NCBI GenBank assembly: GCA_003427395.1
Contig: BFEA01000035.1
Span: 1,432,204-1,467,581 of the forward strand
Length of the DNA stretch: 35,378 bases
Direction: 5' to 3'
Source: Chara braunii
Taxonomy: Eukaryota; Streptophyta; Charophyceae; Charales; Characeae
Shown in pieces: positions 9,743 to 19,572 of the stretch; within the stretch, counting starts at the first letter, position 1; the number at the start of each line of letters is the position of its first letter. Made by a program: the position numbers and the translations under genes. Under the pieces are notes generated by a model. The model was not told the origin of the DNA, made no database searches, and was given only the letters and a program-made list of their open reading frames with translations.

Positions 9743-10911
9743 TTATTGAGTGGAAAGGTACAGGTCACTCGACGATCTTGTTCGTCTTGGCCGACGGCCA
9801 CTTTCGCTACAGACGAACCCTAGGATGGTAGCCTCCCTCATGCAATGCCTGGACTTGGCCCCAGTTGTCGTAAGGTTGTGTTCCTCGAGTAGGCTCAGGA
9901 CTTTGTCGAGATCCTGAATATGCTTCCACACGGACCGCCTTACTCCGGGCAAGACTTCGTCGCTCCCCTTTTCCTTTGGACCCTTCACTGCCAAGTCGTC
10001 GATATAAGGTTGGGTGATATGCGGGCTGACTCTTTGCATAGCCTGGATCATATGTCGCTGGACCATTGTCACTGCATTAGTCCATCCTTGCGGCGCCACG
10101 TTCATATGAATCAACCCCTTGGGCGTATGCATTCTGTCACAGGTCTGTCTGGCGGATAGACCGGAAACTGGTCATACCCAGAGTATAGGGCTATAAGTGC
10201 GATTATAGGTCTTCCAGCACACGACTCCAAAAGCGCGTCGGCATTTGGCAAGCCCCCTGCATCTTGCACGGTCACTGCATTCAATCGCTGCAAATCTTGT
10301 ACCCATCGTAACGTCCCGTTAGGCTTGATGAAGCAAAACCATGAGGACGCATACGGCCCACTTGAATGGCCAACAACATGCGTCTGTATCTTACCATCGA
10401 GACAATCTACCACCTTCTTCTCCTCGTCAGGATTAGGATATCGCGCTCCTCTCAGGTTTCATGGCTCGTGTGGGACGGTGTAGATCCGAATCATAGGAAT
10501 CTTATCCAGGTCCAACCTCCCACGTTCATCATCGTTAAACGCATACGCGCGGTGCCTCTTCTTCATCAGTGCGATCATCAGCCCTCTCTCCTGGGGTAAC
10601 AAAAACTCAGGCTCCCCTACTATCAACTTTTCTTTATTCCCTTCGTTGATACGACACGGTTCGACTGCGGCCTGCTCCCTCATTCGCCGTATCAACCCTC
10701 GTTCCCACTCGTAATACGCCTCCTCGTCTTCGGTAATGAGCACAGGGACCGGGCGACACTTCTTATTTATCGTCTTGTACCGCCTTTGGGAACCCTGCTT
10801 GAGCCGTCCCCTAGAAAAGGCCGGTTGACCGTCTGCGTCTGCATCATTGCGGGGTCCCTTCCTTTCTCTGGGAGTCGATAGACCAACTCCAACTCTCCCA
10901 CCTGCGGGCAC
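9743..10911 (-). pseudogene. Ty3/gypsy reverse transcriptase, catalytically dead
   Basis: The order is an N-terminal basic linker (PVPVLITEDEEAYYEWERGL), then RVRIYT-type approach residues, WFCFIKPNGTLRWVQDLQRLN (fingers), and motif A as IALYSGYDQF. Motif A normally has Asp where Ala stands here (codon at 10189-10191). QGWTNAVTMVQRHM follows, then the YIDD box at 9995-10006, which is intact, and the connection toward RNase H. At least three frame breaks or stops occur (after about 10459, near 10120 and at 9765-9767). The loss of the motif A Asp, one of the metal ligands, makes this copy inactive even without the stops. Domain order (protease, RT, RNase H, integrase) identifies Ty3/gypsy, not copia. 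Confidence 0.88.
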
Positions 10912-10919
10912 TCCAGAAC

Positions 10920-11936
10920 CTACTCCCTTAATGCCTGGATGGCGTCCGGGTCCGCTATCTCGTGTGTGGCCACCACATCCATGGCCTTGTTTATGTCGGA
11001 CAAACTGAGGGAGAACGCTTTGCCTTTCTCTTCCTCTTCCGGTTCCATAAGGAGTCTCTGACGCTCCTCCTCGGATTCCTCAATTGTGAATGACCCGGGG
11101 TTAGGTCGGTTCCTTATACTTCGTGGACCCGTGTTCCGGCAGTTAATTACCTCATAGTTCTCACATGCCGGGTCACACATTATCAGGATCAGAGTCTCGT
11201 CGTGTTTGTTGAACATCAGCGTCTCTGTCCTCCATAAGAACGATCTCCCCATGAGGATACCATGATCCACGTCTGGCATGACAAAAAAGCATGCGCTGGA
11301 CTTTACTCTTCCTACCTCGATGAGCACATTCGAGGTTGTCCCGCAAAACACTGCCTTACAATTTGCTCCGTGCAGAATGCCGCAATCTGAGCGGTCTATT
11401 TCCAGCCCAAATCTAACCGCATCAACTTCCCTGATGATATTCATCTCTGCTCCTGTATCCACCATCGCTGCGCACTTGGAACCTTTTACTGCCANNNNNN
11501 NNNNNNNNNNNNNNNNNNNNNNNNNNNNNNNNNNNNNNNNNNNNNNNNNNNNNNNNNNNNNNNNNNNNNNNNNNNNNNNNNNNNNNNNNNNNNNNNNNNN
11601 NNNNNNNNNNNNNNNNNNNNNNNNNNNNNNNNNNNNNNNNNNNNNNNNNNNNNNNNNNNNNNNNNNNNNNNNNNNNNNNNNNNNNNNNNNNNNNNNNNNN
11701 NNNNNNNNNNNNNNNNNNNNNNNNNNNNNNNNNNNNNNNNNNNNNNNNNNNNNNNNNNNNNNNNNNNNNNNNNNNNNNNNNNNNNNNNNNNNNNNNNNNN
11801 NNNNNNNNNNNNNNNNNNNNNNNNCCACGCACTTCCAATCCATCTTTGTCCCCGTTTCTGTCCACTCTGCCTCTTTTAGCAGGATCATACTTAGGTGGAC
11901 GCTTGGCACCAGCCGCCGTGACAACCTCCCCTTCAA
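10920..11936 (-). pseudogene. Ty3/gypsy aspartic protease region of gag-pol
   Basis: The frame includes AAMVDTGAEMNII, the D-T-G active site of a retroviral-type aspartic protease, and VDHGILMGRSFL, the hydrophobic-Gly-Arg pattern near its C-terminus. The protease cuts the gag-pol polyprotein. Upstream is a basic gag tail (MDWKCV) separated by a 330-N gap; downstream is an acidic linker (IEESEEERQRLL). The open frame ends at a TAG at 10920-10922 between LRE and VLECPQVGE; the pattern suggests an original CAG. It is joined to gag by another TAG near 11950, so gag and pol appear to have been one reading frame. Confidence 0.82.
11495..11824. other. Assembly gap of 330 N
   Basis: Unknown bases inside the gag-protease coding frame. 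The frame is open on both sides and 330 is a multiple of three, but the gap size may be only an estimate. Judged from the family pattern, gag MDWKCV and the protease AVKGSKCAAMVDTG should lie close together, so the true gap may be much shorter. Confidence 0.95.
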
Positions 11937-11948
11937 TTCATTGCGGAG

Positions 11949-14213
11949 CTAAGGAGATGACGCCAGAATTTCCTTCAACGTCACAAGGTCATTGTGATCT
12001 TCCAATAGTCGGTCAATCACTTTTTCCACGTCAAACCCCTCCTCCAGCCGAATCGCGTATTTCTTCTTCTTCGACGCCGCATCGCGCAGAACTGGCTCGG
12101 CTTCCTCCTGGGCACCTCTCTTCTTTGTCCGTCGCTCCGCCCTCTGGTCCTTTTCCTGGCGCAACCTCTCATCCTGCCCATCCTCCTCGTTGTCATCCTC
12201 CACCTCCATGACCTCCTTTCTTCTTTCCGCCTCTGGCTCTTTCCGTGGAGGGTCCTGGCTCGTGCTGGCCCTGGCCTGACCCCTGGTGCGTGCTGCCTGC
12301 GCCAACCTCCCCTGCGTCGTGGGGGGTCTAACCATCATTCCGGACCGCGGGTCCGACCCCACGGTAGCCATCTCGGGGTACCCTTGCCGCCCTGGCACCT
12401 ACTCAGGGCCAGATTCATCGAGGAGATACCGACCTTCCAATCCTTCACTTCTTCGCAAATATTTATCAGCTTCTGCTGGTATCTCCCCATCTTCCCCCAT
12501 AAATCTGCCATCTTTCCAATGAGGACGAACACGGTTTCCACAGGCTCGCTCTCATCCTCCTCGTCCGACTCAGTGATCACAGACTCTCCCCTTATCGCCC
12601 CTATCTGCAGCCCTTGGGTCACTTCCTCGCCACTCTCCACCTCGTCCACCTTTATTGGTGGATCATCTCTCTCCTGCCACAACCTGAACGTGGCAGGAGG
12701 GGCTTGCCGTGCGGCCAATCTCCTGTGGGCCTCTGCCCTCACGACACCAGGGATCTTTCGGTCGATGTACTCCCCGAACTGATAAAATATGTCCCCAGCC
12801 ATGTTCGAGTAGATCAAACCGGACTTCTCATCCTCCCGCCTAATATTGCAGAACCGAATAGTGTGGCCCTATTTCCCACAATGTTGGCAGATGGCGGATT
12901 TCCAGTCGAAGCGGGTCCTTCCATATCCTTGGCCCCCTTGATTCCCTTGACCTTGGCCGCCCTGACCATCCCATTGTCCCCTTCGGCCGCCACCATTCCC
13001 ACCACGTCCTCTGCCGCCGCCTCTCCCTCCATTCCCATGGCTGCCCTGACCCTGACCTCCTTCTCCCGCCACACTGTCTTGTGAACTTGGCGCGGGCGAC
13101 GGAGGTGGCACCATAGGCTGGGTCTGCACCGCAGGGTAGCTTGGCGGCGGCATACTTGCTTGGGGCCCCGCATAGGGTACCATCTGCCCTGACGTATTTG
13201 GGTCACCCCATAACACGAACGTATTGAATATGGGTCATGGCCACTGCCCGTACGGCGGCGCCCCCACTTGCGAAGGCCCCACACTACTTGACGGGGTTGG
13301 TGTGTTTGGAGTGCTTGGCGACGTTACTGCCACCGCTTGTGGTATCTGCCCTTTCGCAGAGCCTTGGCCCCCCTACATCAAATTGCGCTGTTTGCGTTGC
13401 ACCTTCAACAGGTGCTGGGGCACTGACTCTTCTTCCTCTCATTCTTCGTGGACGACCTTTTCCACCACCGGCTCCTTCCCCTTCCCTTGAATAGCTGTCA
13501 CCACTTTCTTCTGTATTACGGCATCTTTGTCATAGCCTAACTCTGCCAGCACGTCGCTGACGATCCTCTTCATTGTTGGGGTCCCAGACGCTGTGGCATT
13601 CCTCTCCTTCCTCTTACGCCTTTGCAGGCGCATCTGATATTGTTCCACCTGGTCCAAACTTCCCTCTTTCACACCTTCACCAATTGTGGCCCAGGTGAGT
13701 TTCGCGCTTCCTCCTCCATGGCTTGTCAATTCCGCAGCCTCCGAGGCGGTGAGCAACCCCATAAAAATAGCGCACTGCGCCTCTCTGAAATGCCATGAAC
13801 CTTTCTCGCCTTTTTCTTAAACTCCTACACGAACACCCCCACTATGGTGAAGTCGTCTCTGTTCATGGTCTCCAAATCCGCCGTGGTTAGTAGCCCATCG
13901 CCTAGCCTATACTTTCTCTAGATCTCGTTTTTGAACCTTGCTCAGCTACCATTAACCGCATTTATAACTTCTCCACCTCCTGGTAGTGGCCATGAAGCAC
14001 ATACTTCAGAATACGCTGGAACTTTACCGCATCTCATAGCGCCACCAAAGTTTGCTCCACCAAGTCCAGCCAATCAGAAACTCGTTCTCCATTAAAATGG
14101 AACGTATCAACCTTGGGGACATTACTTGGCGTCCTTTCCCGCCTGTCCATGGCCTCAATGAGGTCCTCGAGTGTCAGGACCTTCCCCTCGCCATCTGCTA
14201 TAACCCCCGACAT
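11949..14213 (-). pseudogene. Ty3/gypsy gag (capsid and nucleocapsid), broken
   Basis: Gag forms the particle that packages element RNA. The best start is the Met at 14211-14213 (MSGVIADGEGK); an upstream Met at 14270 is also open. Parts in order: a capsid-like stretch (VDTFHFNGERVSDWLDLVEQ, a typical retrotrans_gag start); a second capsid block at 13762-13439; a Pro-rich and Gly/Arg-rich linker with RGG-like repeats (~13180-12910); a CCHC zinc knuckle (12848-12889); a dimer-like helix block; and a highly charged basic and acidic tail (to 11949). Stops fall at 14034 and in the knuckle, with several more and frameshifts between 14034 and 13762. The element cannot make this protein intact. Confidence 0.82.
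12848..12889 (-). other. CCHC zinc knuckle of gag, with in-frame stop
   Basis: The minus strand reads C-QH-C-GK*G-H-TIRF-C. All four zinc ligands are in place, but a TAG (12869-12871) replaces one residue of the x4 spacer, probably from CAG. Confidence 0.85.
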
Positions 14214-14547
14214 CTTGGCGGACTGTCCTTGCTCGACTTTCCATGTTTTAAGAAGAACACACCACCTCATTTAGCAACCTGATCTTATCACGTTCCTCAT
14301 CAGACCCCTGCTATAGCTAACCCATGGTCCAAGCCTAACAGGTCCTACCCCACTTCCATTCCCATGTCAATCTCAGTTGGGTCTACTAAGTCTTTCCATA
14401 TGGTCCCTTCATGGCATAGACACGCATAAACAATCATTCCAGATCATACACGCCTTTATCCTACACTCGTATAAAGTTTCCTCCTTCATGCCTAGTCTTC
14501 CCACACTCGGATGTCGTTCGACCAGGGACAACGGTAGGCTTCCGCTA
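14214..14547 (-). other. Gypsy leader between primer binding site and gag
   Basis: About 330 bases of untranslated leader in the direction of the element. No stable motif is recognised; the packaging signal would be expected here. Confidence 0.5.
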
Positions 14548-14565
14548 TCCCCGGCAGCGGTGCCA
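14548..14565 (-). other. Primer binding site, tRNA-Asp type
   Basis: The minus strand reads TGGCACCGCTGCCGGGGA, two bases downstream of the LTR end (...CTCGACA, then GG). It differs at two positions from the complement of the plant tRNA-Asp(GUC) 3' end as I recall it (TGGCGCCGTTGCCGGGGA). A tRNA-Asp-type PBS is known from the Athila branch of plant Ty3/gypsy elements. It fixes both the orientation of the element and the inner border of its 5' LTR. Confidence 0.8.
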
Positions 14566-14809
14566 CCTGTCGAGCGCATCGGTCCGGCACCGCACAAGGC
14601 AGTGCGGGACCCTCCCGGCCACGTCACGCAGGAGTTGGTTTTGATCCTCGTTGCAAATGCATATGGAACTTCAGCAAGCCGCTCCGGCCGAGTGCGCCAG
14701 CCATACCTCTCGTGAGCCCCTACGACAGGATAGGGCCTACGCGAGGTACGACTTACCTCCACCTTATGGAAGTTGTCACCTCCCTTCGGTGGGCATATCC
14801 CCGACTTGG

Positions 14810-14817
14810 TATAAAAC
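14810..14817 (-). promoter_or_regulatory. Candidate LTR TATA box
   Basis: The minus strand reads GGTTTTATACC after GTCCGCGC, equivalent to 1611-1619 in the other LTR. It is about 245 bases upstream of the primer binding site. Confidence 0.45.
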
Positions 14818-14964
14818 CGCGCGGACGTAGGGCTAACTCATATCGACTGGTAATGCATGAATACGCAAGCAGTCGCAATGATGGCCTATTATATAGTGCC
14901 CATAATCAAGCGGTCCCTCGTGGATCCGAGTACCGCTTATGACACTCAAGTGTCAAACTCGAAG

Positions 14965-14992
14965 TATCGTGAAGGCTCACCCCTTCACGATA
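14965..14992 (-). repeat. LTR hairpin, compensated copy
   Basis: TATCGTGAAGG pairs with CCTTCACGATA over 11 bp with a 6-nt loop. Relative to 911-939 a G-C pair in the stem has become A-T on both arms. Confidence 0.85.
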
Positions 14993-15535
14993 TTGCACGG
15001 CTGAAGAAATAGCTCTGCGGTATCTGCGACACTTTCGGCCTTTGAGCTAAGTGTCCCGGTAGGCAGGGCAAATAGGCTCTGCGCGGGGGGAGATCCCTTC
15101 CATGCAGAGTCTAGGACCTGGGATGTCCTTGACACGGACCTCGAATCTAGGCCTACGACCAACGTCCGACTAAGAAATCTTTAAGAAGCATTCAGTAATA
15201 AAGCGGGGTTTTCTTTCTTTTCTCAATCTCAACCCCTATTTAACCCTTAAGCGTGGGCTCTCTCAGGCCACGAGAACACCCAACATAGGTACATACGCAT
15301 ATATATGTAAGGGGGGGATAAGTATGTGTCGATCACTTCTCACAATCATAGCGGGACTCCTCACATCCATATATATATATGTGTGATCGCAGACAGTAAA
15401 ATCTGAAATCCGAACCACAGAACATACCTGCAATCACATCAAAAAGTCAACCAAAAGTTCACGCACTACACGAAGTCAACTTCAGCCAACCTCTACACTC
15501 ATACCCCTCGCTTTAGCCATGCAAGCCCCAACCCT

Positions 15536-15989
15536 TGTCCAACCAACCATAATTAAATACTCAGTACCTTTGTTAAATGACCATTCAATAAAAGTCCGGC
15601 TGAAAACCTTAATAAAACAATAAAAATCACCAAGGCTAAAGCCTTTTAGGTTGAGTATTGAGGATGAGTTGGAGTTGAGTCGTAGATCGACGAATCGGCA
15701 ACCGACCTGTTACCAGTGATAACAGAAGATGATCCTTGTAGAATCAAGTTGATTCTAATCCTGATCTTGAATCAAACGATCAAGAGGAGTTGTAACACAA
15801 GACAGACCAATCCCCCAGACTCATTCTATAAGTTTATGGAAAACAATCTCAATGTCGCGCTTGTACTCAAAATCGTCCTAACTATCTAAACTTAAACCTA
15901 CCTTTAAGCAAGTGCCCCAAAGAAAGGTAGATTCTGATAAAATTTCCTCCATGCAGAGTGGATCGTCAGAATCGCCACCTGTCGAATAT
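15536..15989. other. No recognised feature
   Basis: AT-rich sequence between the LTR and the tandem repeats. It has short open frames only, none with recognisable residues. Confidence 0.6.
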
Positions 15990-16562
15990 AATCTATCTCC
16001 TCTAAACTTAAGAAATTTCGGCAGCGTTTCCCGTAGGAAAGGTTTCTTTTCAGAATTCATACCAGCTCAAATACGAAAAACTGAAATACTCTCTAACTAT
16101 GAAAAGTCAAATTTTGTCTAACTCCCTGAATTAGTAGAAATTTGGGCAACACTCTCTTTAGTAAGGGGAGACTTCCCTGATTTATACTAGGTCAGATTCG
16201 AACCCAAAAAACAACTAAGATAAAATTCAACTAACTCCTTGGTTTTGCAGAGATTTTGGCAGCACTCCCTCCAGAAAAGTGTTATTCCAAAATTTATACA
16301 AAACTAAGTTCAGAATTTGAAGATAACTTTGACTCCCCAAAGTCCAATTTTGTCTAACTCCCCTATTTAGTAAAAATTTGGGCAACACTCCCCTTAGAAC
16401 GGAAGACTTCCTAAATATATACTAAGTCATATACAAAATTTAGACAAATTGAGCTTTGAAAAGTCAAAATTTGACAAACTTCTTGGATTTGCAGAAATTT
16501 CGGCAGCGCTTCCCGTAGGGAAAGTCACTTGCCAAGATTTATACAAAGCCAAGTGTAAGAAT
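15990..16562 (+). repeat. Five ~120-bp tandem repeats
   Basis: The anchor AATTT(C/G)GGCA(G/A)C recurs with GGCARC at 16020, 16145, 16258, 16381 and 16502, i.e. spacings of 125, 113, 123 and 121 bp. Each unit continues with a C-rich/G-rich hairpin-like part (for example CTTCCCGTAGGGAAAG), an ATTTATAC block and a TCTAACTCC-like block. Units alternate between two types (GGCAGCGCTT-like and GGCAACACTC-like). Such arrays occur in non-coding parts of plant LTR elements; that link is an inference. Confidence 0.8.
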
Positions 16563-16569
16563 AAATCCC

Positions 16570-16590
16570 AGAAAATGCAAGAATTGATCT

Positions 16591-16629
<39 letters not shown>

Positions 16630-16652
16630 GAAAATGCGAGAATTGACCTAAC
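16570..16652 (+). repeat. Poly(A) tract flanked by an imperfect direct duplication
   Basis: CAGAAAATGCAAGAATTGATC (split by mismatches) before, and its near copy after, a run of about 35 A (16592-16626). Two or three mismatches separate the duplicates. Confidence 0.8.
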
Positions 16653-16849
16653 TCCAATCGTTCTAGCACGTGGCGAGCAACTAAAGCAACTACCTGTCCA
16701 ACTGAACTCAAACTAAGTAGTAATCTCATTCAGCCAGATGCAGGCAAAACCACAAAGGTAAGTACTCTCACCATCCCAAGTCAATCTTGGCAATCAATAG
16801 TTCATAGTCTTTCAATGATTTATCCCTTTATACCCAACTTACATAGGGC

Positions 16850-17175
16850 ATCGAGTTAGGTCATTCATCTTAGAAACAATGCCAACTCTTTGCCTTTGTT
16901 ATACACGAACAAGTTGCACAACTACTTCTCTCTTCATTGGGCATATGATCATTCATCTCAGAAACCATGCCTAGTCGCCCTGATCTGTTTAATAGCCAAA
17001 TTATATATATATCTTTCTGAGTTTAATATTCAAAAGCGGGTGTAGGACTGAGCCATTCGTCTTAAAAAAAATGCTCATCCGGCCCAAGTTACGTTCAATT
17101 ATAACTTTTTAATTATACTCTCTTAATTTGTGATAAGGCTATAGTCAGACCATTCGTCTTAGAAACAATGCCTGG
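16850..17175 (+). repeat. Right cluster of four short hairpin repeats
   Basis: Cores begin at 16862, 16950, 17054 and 17151, spaced about 90-105 bp, on the same strand as the cluster at 150-446. Arms differ again: GAGTTAGG with CCAACTC (one bulge), GGACTGAG with CTCATCC (one bulge), and TAGTCAG with CCTGGTTA (two wobbles); the second copy is the least clean and its core is changed to CATTCATCTCAGAAACCATG. An AT-rich piece that ends in ATGTGG follows the last copy here and precedes the first copy on the left. Confidence 0.8.
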
Positions 17176-17246
17176 TTAGTCTTGTTCTTATAAGCATGTA
17201 TAGATATAGAAATATAGACAGTCATATTCCCTTGTTCATGTTAAAA

Positions 17247-18005
17247 TTATGTGGCTGCATCAAGTTGTCTCATTTCTTCCCGCAGTCGACGCCCTTCCTC
17301 GTGACGCCCATCATTTGCAACCTCGCCCGCACGTCCTCCCACTTCCATTTTCTGGTTTTCATGCGGGCGAAACTGTGCCCCATGCCGACAATATACAGAT
17401 CTTGATCCATTTTCGCCCTCACGAGTGTGATCGTGTCTCCGACCGACCAGAAATTCCGGCCGCCCTCGCCATCGCTCCCGCCGGTGTCGTCATCCATTTT
17501 CTTATTCCGTCGATTTCTCGGAGTGGGACCGTTCTTCGCACTCGCACCGTCGTTCCTCACCTTCCTCCCAAGGGGCCTAATCTCAAGCAAATCGTCGGAG
17601 TTGCAATCCTCGTCACCCTCAACGTCGTCACAGTCTAGGGGTTCCTCAACAGCCGCGTCGTGGCCTTCGTCGACGTGGAGCCGTTGCACCCCTCTCGTTA
17701 TTGTCTCCGCTCCAGCTGAAGCAAGCTCTGCCTGAACTCTGCCCACAGCTGCCTGCCGTCGCGTTCAACGTGCGCACCTCCCTCAGGCAAATCCTCCTGT
17801 CGCTGCCGTCCTCGAGGAGTCCCGGATCCGCTTCGCGACGCTGGTGATAAGTGCATCCATTCCGAATGTTGACCCGCGCCGACTCCTCCTCTGCCGTTCG
17901 TCGACGACACATTTCGATTCCTGCCACCATCGCGAAGCGATCGAGGTAGATCGCCGTCTCGCGACCCGCACAGACCAACGTACGTCTTCTCTGCATACTA
18001 CCCAT
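17247..18005 (-). pseudogene. Myb/SANT-like (trihelix) transposon protein, truncated
   Basis: In PIF/Harbinger elements a Myb/SANT-like protein acts with the DDE transposase, helping its nuclear import and DNA binding. The frame 17746-17270 reads through an acidic region (DCDDVEGDEDCNSDD), a basic patch (NRRNKK) and the domain itself: FWSVGDTITLVRAKMDQDL, FARMKTRKWKWEDVRARL and DCGKK. The next codon is TGA (17270-17272) where this domain normally has Trp, and the frame carries on as DNLMQ before homology ends. Upstream (17750-18005 and toward 19135) the N-terminal region is spread over several frames. It is a clear pseudogene. Two long open frames at 18242-19135 show only low-complexity residues and are not trusted as separate genes. 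Confidence 0.75.
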
Positions 18006-19157
18006 CTGGGTGGGGATTGATGATGAGAGTGTACGTTGTCGTTGCTCCGCTGCTGCTGGACAACTGGAAGCTTAGATCAACTGCTGCATTGCCTTCGTCG
18101 TCGCACAACCCCTCGTTCAACAGTGAGGTGTAAGACCACGGGGTCTCCGCCTGCCTGCCACCGTACGACTGCGTCGCCGCCCATTCCTACGTCGAACCAC
18201 TTCCCAACGGCAAAGTCGACGGCCTGACGTCTTTCCCCCCGTCATCCGGCGGTGGCAGAGGAATCTCGTGAGAAGGCAGGTGAGCATACAACATTGGGTC
18301 GTACGGCTGCTTTGCCACAAAACCCGCACTGCGTTGCCGATTGCTCGCTTCTGCTATCGTGCCTGCCGGTCTGTCGTTGGTTACTCATCGATCCATCCTG
18401 TCGCCGTTCTTGGGAGATCTCCTTTTGCGAGCCGCGACAGGGACCAGGCCGACGAAACACACATGGAAGAAGACGACGATGGGAAGCAGCACGACGACGA
18501 GGAGCAGCAGATGCAGCCTGTGCAGCAGGTCGGCCATGTAAGGGCCGTGGAAAGGGCAACAAACCGACGTCAACGGTCGACCGTCCATTGAACAAGCTCG
18601 TCGACACAAGAAAGATCGAGGGAAGATCTGTGCTCCAACGTGCAAGGCGTGACGACAAACGAAGAAAACGACGATCTTCAGAAATGAAACTGTCGTCATC
18701 GAACGCAGCGCCGACTGGGAAAAGCATTTGAATTTCGGACCATTGTCGACGATCGCCCGCCGCAGCAGACCGCATGACACCAGCCGACAAATCGCGTAGA
18801 CGGACGGAGGCCTCACGCGGACGGTGACCGTTTGGAGCTGTTGGGGTGCCGTGCAGACGGTGGAGGCAGGGATGTCCGTGCTCCTGTTCGGTGGACCACG
18901 TCTGGACCACCCTCAAACCGAAACTGTGCGTCGACGCATGCCTTCGCCGCTCCAAATTTCGTGCTTCCTTGTGCTTCGAGGGACCTCGGGAGGTCCCTTG
19001 GGGGTTAGGAAAAAATGGCTGTGGCCACAAGGATGCCACAAGGAAATTTCCTTGTGCTGTTGTCACATTTGTTTTCGAGATTCGTCCCCGAGGACAGGTG
19101 GAACGAGCAATTCCTTGTGGATTTCGGGTCCACAAGGAGTGTCTAACGAGGCCCTTA
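17247..19157 (-). mobile_element. PIF/Harbinger-like element remnant, truncated
   Basis: The right end, read on the minus strand, starts GGGCCTCGTTAGACAC and is followed outside by TTA, the trinucleotide duplicated by PIF/Harbinger transposons. Subterminal inverted words (TCCTTGTGGA and TCCACAAGGA at ~19110-19136, plus AAGGAAATTTCCTT at ~19049) look like transposase-binding repeats. The element carries a broken SANT-domain gene and is cut off at about 17247, where its coding homology stops and AT-rich repeat begins. No DDE transposase is present. Confidence 0.55.
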
Positions 19158-19572
19158 GTCTTTGTCTCATCCTACTTCACCTTTGTCTCCCTCATTGTCG
19201 TCTCTTTCATTGTCGTGTGATGTGTTGTGTGTCACATCACGAGTGTGTTTCTGCAGAACGGGCCTCGTTGCACTCGAGCTTTCTCTTGAGTGCGGCATGG
19301 CTGCACTTACTCGAGAAATGGGCGCTCGAAAACCTGTTCTAGAGCTGTCAGAATGACTCTGGAAAACTAATAGAGTCGTCATCCCTCCACTTACTCGATA
19401 AGTTGGCTCTAGATTTGTCATTTCTTGAGCTGTCAGAGCGGATCGGTCCTTCTCACTCTAGATGGATCTAGAGTACCAGCCTCCCGGGGATTGCTAGTGG
19501 TGTCTGCTTTTATCAGCACCCCTAGCATTCTGCTGGGTTGTTTTGGGAAAAAAAAAAAAAGAAAAAAAAAAA

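Larger units (their letters stand above)
14568..15535 (-). repeat. 5' LTR of the 4740-14565 gypsy element (short form)
   Basis: Ends in CA directly before the primer binding site and is homologous, inverted, to 469-2202. It keeps the hairpin at 14965-14992, the palindrome GACACTCAAGTGTC at 14941-14954, the TATA-like core and the CACCGAAGGGAGGT block (minus strand). It lacks two blocks present in the longer LTR. The outer border at ~15535 is where homology fades near CTTGCA. No clear target-site duplication was seen. Confidence 0.75.

Noticed and set aside
469-15535. Giant DNA transposon with ~1-1.7 kb terminal inverted repeats
   Set aside because: The right block ends exactly at a tRNA-Asp-type primer binding site followed by gag, so it is an LTR. 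Inversion of the left copy is better explained by a second element or rearrangement.
18242-19135. 297-codon minus-strand frame as a gene
   Set aside because: Composition is Arg, Ser, Pro-rich with no motif, it overlaps other open frames, and it lies in the transposon remnant's 5' part.
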